DNA of 7,959 nucleotides, taken from NCBI GenBank assembly GCA_030148625.1, contig JASBTC010000375.1:1-7959 (forward strand), in the 5' to 3' direction. Shown here one piece after another: positions 1 through 4,408 of the stretch; positions within the stretch are counted from its first letter, which is position 1; every line of letters starts with the position of its first letter. The notes below the pieces were generated by a model that was given only the letters and a program-made list of their open reading frames with translations, had not been told where the DNA came from and made no database searches. The DNA comes from Sphingobium sp. (GTDB lineage Bacteria > Pseudomonadota > Alphaproteobacteria > Sphingomonadales > Sphingomonadaceae). The translations under genes and the position numbers were made by a program.

Positions 1-650
1 GGCACGCCGAAGACGATGAAGGCGATGAGCACGCCGACCTTCACGGTCACCATGATCGCGTTGATCGTCGCCGATTGCGAAACGCCGCGCACGAGGATGA
101 AGGCGAAGAAAGCAAGCGCGGCCGTCGCCACCAGATTGACCCCGCCCCCGGTGACAAAATGCATGCCCGCCTCGCCGGTTTCGGGTCGCATGAACGGGGT
201 GGAGATTATCGCCGGGATATGAAGGCCGAAATCGCCGAGCAGGCTGACGAGATAGCCCGAGACGCCGACCGCCAGCGCCGATCCCGCAAGCCCCAGTTCG
301 AGCATCAGCATCCAGCCGAGCCCCCAGGCGAACGCTTCCCCCAGCGCGGCATAGGCATAGCTGTACGAAGCGCCCGAAACCGGAAGCGTCGATGAAAGCT
401 CGGCATAGCAGAGCCCGGTAAAGGCGCAGGCGACTCCTGCAATCACGAAGGAGATCATCACCGCCGGCCCGGCATAGTTCGCAGCGGCGGTGCCCGTCAT
501 CACATAGACGCCGGCACCGATGATGCATCCGATGCCGATCAGCACGAGATGCACGGGCCCCAGCACGCGCCGCAAGCCGTGATGCTCGCTGTCCTCACGG
601 ACATCGGCGAGGGGTTTGCGGATCAGATACCGGTTGGGCGTGCGTGCCAT
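1..650 (-). CDS. APC-superfamily amino-acid permease, N-terminal part (gene continues past base 1)
   Basis: Probable inner-membrane transporter that moves amino acids or related amines by proton-coupled symport or exchange. The first 216 residues are in the window and the C-terminal half is missing. Seen: residues 39-50 read GIGCIIGAGVYV, the glycine-rich broken TM1 helix of the APC fold; TM2 is about 62-84; residues 83-96 (AELSSTLPVSGAS) match the CAT/YfnA-type signature after TM2; further hydrophobic segments lie at about 103-138, 171-190 and 197-216. There is no signal peptide, and a polar N-terminus of about 30 residues precedes TM1, as usual. The ATG at 650-648 is chosen because AGAGGGA (minus strand, 665-659) lies 8 nt upstream. 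The gene begins 14 bp after the paiB-like stop, so it is probably the third gene of that operon. Substrate is unknown: the family is clear, while the cationic amino acid or polyamine choice is not readable. Confidence 0.9.
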   Translation of the reverse strand, partial: MARTPNRYLIRKPLADVREDSEHHGLRRVLGPVHLVLIGIGCIIGAGVYVMTGTAAANYAGPAVMISFVIAGVACAFTGLCYAELSSTLPVSGASYSYAYAALGEAFAWGLGWMLMLELGLAGSALAVGVSGYLVSLLGDFGLHIPAIISTPFMRPETGEAGMHFVTGGGVNLVATAALAFFAFILVRGVSQSATINAIMVTVKVGVLIAFIVFGV

Positions 651-666
651 CGACAAATTCCCTCTT
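651..666 (-). promoter_or_regulatory. Ribosome binding site of the permease, overlapping the paiB-like stop
   Basis: On the minus strand AGAGGGA at 665-659 precedes the permease ATG by 8 nt and overlaps the TAA stop of the preceding gene (667-665). This fixes the permease start and suggests that the two genes are translated from one mRNA. Confidence 0.7.
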
Positions 667-1306
667 ATGCCCGGACGGGGTGCGTCGGCTCGGCCGGTTC
701 GGTCTGCACGGCCGGACGGCCCACCGCACGGCGCATGGAATCGGCCAGTGCGCTGTCGGCAAGGCCGGCGACGATCTCGTCGAACGTGCCCGACGCTTCG
801 TCCTGGCCGAGTTTGAAACGGGCATCCTCGGTGACGACGCGGGCGCGGAAGGCGATGATATGGAGCAGAAGCTGATCGATCCGCGCGCCCATGCGCTCGA
901 TCGTCCAGGCGTCCGGCCCGGTGCCTTCAAGCGCCGCGGCAAGACGGACGATCGCATCGCGCGTCTCCTCGGGCACAAAGGCGATCTCGACCGCGAACCT
1001 GACCACCGCATAGTTCCAGGTCGGGCCCCAGCTCGGGTTCGAGACCAGGCGCGGCGAGACATAGCCCTGCGGCCCCTGGATCAGGACGATCGCGCGCGGA
1101 TCAGCCATAAGCGCATCGACATGGGGATTGGCCCGCGCGAAATGCCCGAACAGCGCGGCAACGCGTCCCTCCTCGTCCAGTTCGGCGAGCAAGGGCAAGG
1201 GCGTGGCCGCGAATCCGCCCGCTCCATTGGATACGATCCAGGCAAGCGGATGCGTGGAAACCAGCGCCGGCACATCGGCCGGATCATGCGGAACGAAACG
1301 GCTCAT
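665..1306 (-). CDS. PaiB-like FMN-binding protein (FMN-binding negative transcriptional regulator family)
   Basis: A 213-residue cytoplasmic protein of the PaiB family, close to the usual length of about 205-215. Seen: the three family signatures in order, GHFARANPH (about residues 64-72), GPQGYVSP (about 87-94) and PTWNYAVV (about 104-111), then a C-terminal KLGQDEASGTFDEIVAGL, a variant of the usual KLSQN motif. Known of the family: a split-barrel flavin-binding fold related to pyridoxamine-phosphate oxidase and HugZ-type proteins. The 'negative regulator' name comes from the Bacillus subtilis pai locus, and I see no DNA-binding motif. The ATG at 1306-1304 shares ATGA with the stop of the PepSY-TM gene and has AGGGGGAAG just upstream, so it is translationally coupled. 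Inference: it may act as a flavin-dependent reductase partner of the membrane protein rather than as a repressor. The family assignment is firm, the function is not. Confidence 0.93.
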   Translation of the reverse strand: MSRFVPHDPADVPALVSTHPLAWIVSNGAGGFAATPLPLLAELDEEGRVAALFGHFARANPHVDALMADPRAIVLIQGPQGYVSPRLVSNPSWGPTWNYAVVRFAVEIAFVPEETRDAIVRLAAALEGTGPDAWTIERMGARIDQLLLHIIAFRARVVTEDARFKLGQDEASGTFDEIVAGLADSALADSMRRAVGRPAVQTEPAEPTHPVRA

Positions 1307-2388
1307 CTCTTCCCCCTGCGCGTGCGACGGCGCGTCATCCAAAGTGCCAATCCGACACCGATCATCGTCATCAGCCACATCCCGATCGCAGCGACGGCGA
1401 ACCGGCCCGCAAGCCCGCCCATCTCGCCGGTGTGAAAGGGAAAGAGCCCGTCCATGAATGCCCGGCGGGGCGGCGCCCGCAACGCGTCGAAGCGCGCCAG
1501 GACGCGGCCGTCGACCGCACTCACAAAGACATGGGTGGCGCCATAGGCACGGCGCGCTTCGTCCGGCTGGGTGACGCGAATGTGCCAGACCGGCCGGTCG
1601 CCATCGGGCGGATAGATCGCGGCGAGCGATGCGCCCGGAAAGGCGGCGAGCGCCGTCCGCGTCGCACGCGCCAGTCCGATCGCGGCCGGCCCGGCCGGAC
1701 TGTCGGCAGGCGCCTCGACCGCCGGCGGCGCGACCGCTGCGCCGACACTGTTCTCGAACGTCAGCAACACGCCCGCGCCGACCATCGCCAGCGCGGGGAC
1801 GCCGGCCCACAGGCCAAGCGCGCGATGCCAGCCATGATGCCGCGCAACGGGCGGGCCGGCACGGGCGGGAAACAGCGATCGCCGCCATTGCCGGCGCTTC
1901 GGCCAGGCAATGACGAGGCCCGTGCCGATATTGGTGATCAGGAGGATGCCGCTGATCCCGACGATCCAGCTTCCAGCGTCGCCGCCGAGCAGATTATGGT
2001 GGATCATGACAAGCGTGCCGACCCAGCCACCCTTCGCCGTCTCTCCATCGGCGGCACCGTCGCGCAGGACATCGCCGGCGCCATCGATACGCACGCTCCG
2101 CGATATGCCCGGCGCCTCGCTCTGGACATCGACATCATAGCGATCGGGCGTGCCCGCCGTGGTCCAGATCGAACCGATGCTGATCCCCGATCCCGGCGGC
2201 GCGAGTTCGGCGACGCGCCATTCGATCGCATCGAGGTCGGTGGCGCGATGCGCGCCTGCGACCATCGCGTCCTCGATCTCCCAATGGAAAACGATGAGCA
2301 CGCCGGTCAGCGCCTGGACGAACCAGAAGGCCGCGACGGCCAGGCCGGCCCATCGGTGCCAGCGTGTCAGCGTCGTCCGGAACGTCAT
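1303..2388 (-). CDS. PepSY-associated TM protein (PiuB/FsrB-like membrane reductase family)
   Basis: A 361-residue inner-membrane protein. Seen: four membrane helices at about 14-36, 137-161, 191-213 and 327-350; two periplasmic domains at about 37-136 and 214-326; Arg/Lys-rich cytoplasmic segments at 164-188 and at the C-terminus (MTRRRTRRGKR), which gives an N-in/C-in topology. Histidines sit near membrane edges in the family pattern: H11 (WHRWAGL), H35, H130-H131 (MIHHNLLGG), H184/H185/H188 and H319 (FPFHTGEMGG); some may bind heme. Known of the family: PepSY_TM proteins are often tied to iron or siderophore use, and several are thought to reduce ferri-siderophores in the periplasm. The ATG at 2388-2386 is preferred over in-frame starts up to 2454 because the TM1 signature MTFRTTLTRWHRWAGL begins there and AGGGGG lies 9 nt upstream. 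The stop overlaps the paiB-like start by 4 bases. Confidence 0.88.
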   Translation of the reverse strand: MTFRTTLTRWHRWAGLAVAAFWFVQALTGVLIVFHWEIEDAMVAGAHRATDLDAIEWRVAELAPPGSGISIGSIWTTAGTPDRYDVDVQSEAPGISRSVRIDGAGDVLRDGAADGETAKGGWVGTLVMIHHNLLGGDAGSWIVGISGILLITNIGTGLVIAWPKRRQWRRSLFPARAGPPVARHHGWHRALGLWAGVPALAMVGAGVLLTFENSVGAAVAPPAVEAPADSPAGPAAIGLARATRTALAAFPGASLAAIYPPDGDRPVWHIRVTQPDEARRAYGATHVFVSAVDGRVLARFDALRAPPRRAFMDGLFPFHTGEMGGLAGRFAVAAIGMWLMTMIGVGLALWMTRRRTRRGKR

Positions 2389-2472
2389 CGCAGCCCGCCC
2401 CCTGGGGCGCGACGTTGCGACCGGAGTTCTTTGGCCCATTCTTCGGATCGGCATTCCATCGCGAAAGGATAG

Positions 2473-2492
2473 GCGACCGAAAGGTCGGTCGC
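2473..2492. repeat. Dyad upstream of the PepSY-TM gene
   Basis: GCGACCG (2473-2479) and CGGTCGC (2486-2492) form a perfect 7-bp inverted repeat around a 6-nt centre. An alternative inner fold, GACC-GAAA-GGTC, has a GNRA-type loop. It lies about 85-105 bp upstream of the PepSY-TM start, in the 204-bp gap after the MerR gene, so it could be an operator or an mRNA leader hairpin. No convincing -35/-10 pair was found around it, and it does not resemble the MerR dyad at 3544-3558. Confidence 0.4.
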
Positions 2493-2558
2493 TGGTGCAA
2501 ATGGGCCATAGGCTGTTCCATCAGGGCAAGTTCGTGCCCCTCCGCATGGCCGCGCACC

Positions 2559-2587
2559 GGCGAGGCGGCCCATCGAGCCGCCTCGCC
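2559..2587 (-). terminator. Hairpin after the MerR gene, probable terminator
   Basis: GGCGAGGCGGC (2559-2569) and GCCGCCTCGCC (2577-2587) make a perfect 11-bp G+C-rich stem with a 7-nt loop, starting 5 bp past the MerR stop codon (2595-2593). No T-run follows on the minus strand, so it is a strong hairpin but not a textbook intrinsic terminator. It would separate the MerR transcript from the PepSY-TM operon. Confidence 0.55.
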
Positions 2588-2592
2588 ATGCT

Positions 2593-3527
2593 TCAGACGA
2601 ATTCAGGCCGGAGTGCGGCCAGGGCGTCGTTCATCCATGTCCATTCGTTCGCGGACAAAGGTTCCGCGGACTGGCCGTGCAGGATCGCAAGCAATTCCCG
2701 ATACCGCGCGGTTCGGCCGTGATGCTTACCATATTGGGCGAGATGCCAGCCGAGGAAATCGGCATCGGGAGCTCGCCGCATGGCCATCGCCGAGCGTTCG
2801 AGCCAATCCCGGCCGATAGCCCTTCCCCTGTCCGAGACGGGGTCGACACCCCGTGCCATGGCGTCGCGCACAATTTCATGAATGTGCTCGGCAGCAGCGC
2901 GATAGGCTGCAGGATCGAAATCGTCATTCCACATCCCGGCCATTTCGGCCTGCATTTCCGCCACGAAGCTCTGATCGGCGAGCATTTCGGCAAGTTCGTT
3001 CCATGCCTCGATCTGCCCGGGCGTCGGATCGTCCGGCAGTTCCGGCGTGCTGACTTCCACCATACGGCGGCGCCATGCATCGTCGATCGCCGCGCCATCC
3101 GCGATCTCGCTCACGAAACGCTCGACCAGCATGCTCATCTGTGCGTTCGAAAGAGTCGTCATCATCCATAATCTCCTCAGTTCCGCATCGGTGGGATCCT
3201 GGGAGTGAAGCGTGGCACGCAGTACGGCCGCGGTCCGGCGCTTGGCGGCGATCTCGGTCTCGAGCACCTCCAGCCGGGCACGCAGCACATCGGCAAGCGA
3301 CAATCGCCGTGCGAGCAATTTGCCGATGGCACCCAATGCCGCCCCGGCGGCACGCAGCGCACGGATCAGATCGAGCCGCGCCAGATCCAGATCGGTATAG
3401 AGCCGGTAATTACTCGCGGTCCGTCCGGTCGGCGGCAACAGCCCTTGCCCGAATAGAAACGGATCCGCCGGACCGACAGTCCGGACAGCCTGGCCAATTC
3501 ACCGATCGTGTACGTCTTCACACCCAT
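2593..3527 (-). pseudogene. MerR-family transcriptional regulator, interrupted by a 1-base frameshift
   Basis: Residues 1-28 from the ATG at 3527-3525 read as a MerR winged-helix start: KTYTIGELARLSGLSVRRIR, then FYSGKG. That frame then runs into non-homologous sequence and a TGA. The expected continuation (GLLPPTGR, then SNYRLYTDLDLARL and on to the end) is in the other frame, open from about 3444 to the TGA at 2595-2593. Adding one G to the GGG run at 3444-3442 restores a 311-residue protein: DNA-binding domain about 1-75, a dimerisation helix about 76-108 (LSLADVLRARLEVLETEI), then about 200 residues of acidic, tryptophan-containing effector domain that I do not recognise. The restored protein has no cysteine, so a thiol-based metal or redox sensor is unlikely and an organic ligand is more likely. 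The downstream open frame could start at TTG 3438, but it would lack the recognition helices. This is either a real inactivating deletion or a sequencing error in a G-run. Confidence 0.85.
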
Positions 3528-3533
3528 GCCGAC

Positions 3534-3564
3534 TCACTACCGTCTCCACCAAGTGGAGGGTCAA
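3534..3564 (-). promoter_or_regulatory. MerR-type promoter/operator with 19-bp spacer
   Basis: On the minus strand TTGACC (3564-3559) is a near-consensus -35. It is separated by exactly 19 bp from TAGTGA (3539-3534), a weak -10. Inside the spacer, CTCCAC-TTG-GTGGAG (3558-3544) is a perfect 6+3+6 dyad. An overlong spacer with a dyad between -35 and -10 is the known arrangement for MerR-family activators, which twist the DNA to align the boxes, and the sequence resembles CueR-type sites. It lies just upstream of the merR-like start at 3527, which implies autoregulation. The -10 match is poor; GGTAGT with a 17-bp spacer is an alternative reading. Confidence 0.6.
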
Positions 3565-3566
3565 GC

Positions 3567-3583
3567 GCCTTGCCGGACAAGGC
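3567..3583 (-). terminator. Short hairpin after the tetR gene
   Basis: GCCTTG (3567-3572) and CAAGGC (3578-3583) form a perfect 6-bp stem with a 5-nt loop, 14 bp past the TetR stop codon and directly upstream of the MerR -35 box. It has no T-run on the minus strand. It could reduce read-through from tetR into the MerR gene; the assignment is tentative. Confidence 0.35.
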
Positions 3584-3597
3584 CCGCAAGCCGATGC

Positions 3598-4212
3598 TCA
3601 GCCGGTATTTCCGGACAGAAAGCTCCGGCAGATGTCGCGCATGGCATCGCGATTTCCCGGCAGCAACGTATCGCAGATCGCATAGGTGTAGATCATGAAA
3701 GCGCGCGCCGGCGCCTGTTCCGCCGGGATGCCATTCGCGATGACCACCGACTCGAAATAGGCCAGCCGCTGGCGATCGATCTCCGCCAGCGCACGCGCGG
3801 GGCGGTCGTCGGTCAGCGCCCAGGTGCGCATCGCCAGTTCGATGGATGCACCGATCCGGGCGCGATCGGTCTGCGAAATGGTGAACAGCCGCGCGAGCCG
3901 GTCCTGCGGGCTCGCATCCATCGCACCCAGTTCGGCAACCAGCCCGGTCGTCGTGCGCTGGCGCCAATAATCCATCATCGCCTCCAGAAAGGCGTCGCGC
4001 GATTCGAAGCGCACATAGAACATGCCCTTGGTGACGCCGAGCGCCTCGGCAATCCCCTCGACCCGCACGGCATCGATGCCGCCCACCGCCAATATCTCGA
4101 GCGCGGCGATGAACCAGCGTTCGGCGCTGAGCTTCGGCTTGGGGCCCGGCCGCGCCTTGGCCGGTGTGCCGGGGATTTCGGGCTGCAGGGGAAGAGATGG
4201 AAGCGGATTCAC
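3598..4212 (-). CDS. TetR/AcrR-family transcriptional regulator
   Basis: A DNA-binding repressor of 204 residues, a normal TetR length. Seen: a proline-rich N-terminal tail (PGPKPKLSAERW), then the helix-turn-helix domain with VRVEGIAEALGVTKGMFYVRF (about residues 50-70), matching the TetR pattern of IAxxxGVxxGxxYxxF, then an all-helical ligand-binding and dimerisation half with no family-specific signature. The GTG at 4212-4210 is preferred because GGGGA (minus, 4223-4219) lies 6 nt upstream. An in-frame ATG at 4254-4252 would add 14 residues but has no visible ribosome binding site. The gene is divergent from the TonB-dependent receptor, the standard layout for a local repressor that also represses itself, and the shared motifs in the intergenic region support this. 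The ligand is unknown; it is probably the molecule imported by the receptor or its hydrolysis product. Confidence 0.9.
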   Translation of the reverse strand: MNPLPSLPLQPEIPGTPAKARPGPKPKLSAERWFIAALEILAVGGIDAVRVEGIAEALGVTKGMFYVRFESRDAFLEAMMDYWRQRTTTGLVAELGAMDASPQDRLARLFTISQTDRARIGASIELAMRTWALTDDRPARALAEIDRQRLAYFESVVIANGIPAEQAPARAFMIYTYAICDTLLPGNRDAMRDICRSFLSGNTG

Positions 4213-4276
4213 GATCGGTCCCCGACTGGCATGGCGCTGGCCTAGGACCAGCATGGCAAAAGGTCAATGCGCGCCC

Positions 4277-4310
4277 ATAATATCATACCATCTCGTATGG
4301 GTTATTATGT
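4277..4310 (-). promoter_or_regulatory. Candidate tetR promoter with operator-like dyad
   Basis: On the minus strand, TATTAT (4282-4277) or TATGAT (4287-4282) can serve as the -10; the matching -35 positions are poor (ATAACC for TATTAT with 17-bp spacing). The dyad CATAC-CATCTC-GTATG (4284-4299) lies between them, where a bound TetR dimer would block RNA polymerase. It contains ATCTCGTATGG (4290-4300), repeated near the receptor promoter. Confidence 0.4.
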
Positions 4311-4325
4311 CATATCCATCATTGG

Positions 4326-4356
4326 TTGACATAACTGATCATGATTCTAGTTCTAT
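4326..4356 (+). promoter_or_regulatory. Promoter of the TonB-dependent receptor
   Basis: TTGACA at 4326-4331 is a perfect -35 consensus in an unusually A+T-rich stretch. The -10 is less clear: TAGTTC (4348-4353, 16-bp spacer) or TTCTAT (4351-4356, 19-bp spacer). The first coding start lies about 50 bp downstream. The -10 area overlaps the imperfect dyad at 4351-4372, consistent with repression by the divergent TetR protein. Confidence 0.5.
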
Positions 4357-4372
4357 CTCGTACGGTATCGAA
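4351..4372. promoter_or_regulatory. Candidate TetR operator over the receptor promoter
   Basis: An imperfect palindrome centred on GT|AC: the arms TTC.AT..CGT and ACG..AT.GAA match at 8 of 11 positions each side. It includes ATCTCGTACGG (4355-4365), which differs by one base from ATCTCGTATGG at 4290-4300 on the same strand. It overlaps the -10/+1 area of the receptor gene, the usual place for a TetR repressor site. That the TetR protein binds here is inference. Confidence 0.45.
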
Positions 4373-4390
4373 TCAGATGAGTGACGAACC

Positions 4391-4408
4391 GGGGAGATGG
4401 AGGGGATG
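4391..4408 (+). promoter_or_regulatory. Ribosome binding site deciding the receptor start
   Basis: GGGGAG at 4391-4396 is directly adjacent to the first in-frame ATG (4397), too close to serve it, but 9 nt from the ATG at 4406. A second purine run, GGAGGGG (4399-4405), abuts 4406 and is 3 nt from the ATG at 4409. The start is therefore most likely 4406, possibly 4409. Confidence 0.6.

Noticed and set aside
644..1435. A 263-codon plus-strand open frame across the PaiB-like gene
   Set aside because: The opposite strand carries all PaiB signatures; this frame has no domain and no plausible start context.
1307..1888. N-terminal extension of the PaiB-like frame up to 1888
   Set aside because: The extension lies antiframe over the PepSY-TM gene and is Arg/Ala-rich; the real start is the ATG at 1306 with a good ribosome binding site and an ATGA overlap.
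1432..2472. A 346-codon plus-strand open frame across the PepSY-TM gene
   Set aside because: Its product is Arg-rich and low in hydrophobic structure; the opposite strand gives a coherent four-helix membrane protein.
3442..3450. Programmed -1 frameshift in the MerR gene
   Set aside because: The site C AAG GGC is not an X XXY YYZ slippery heptamer and no downstream stimulator was recognised; a simple loss of one G is more likely.
4331..4350. Fur-box-like AT-rich palindrome (TGATCATGATT) in the receptor promoter
   Set aside because: About 10 of 14 bases match part of the Fur consensus, but the alignment needs a gap and the palindromes TGATCA and ATCATGAT are short; this is not enough to claim iron control.
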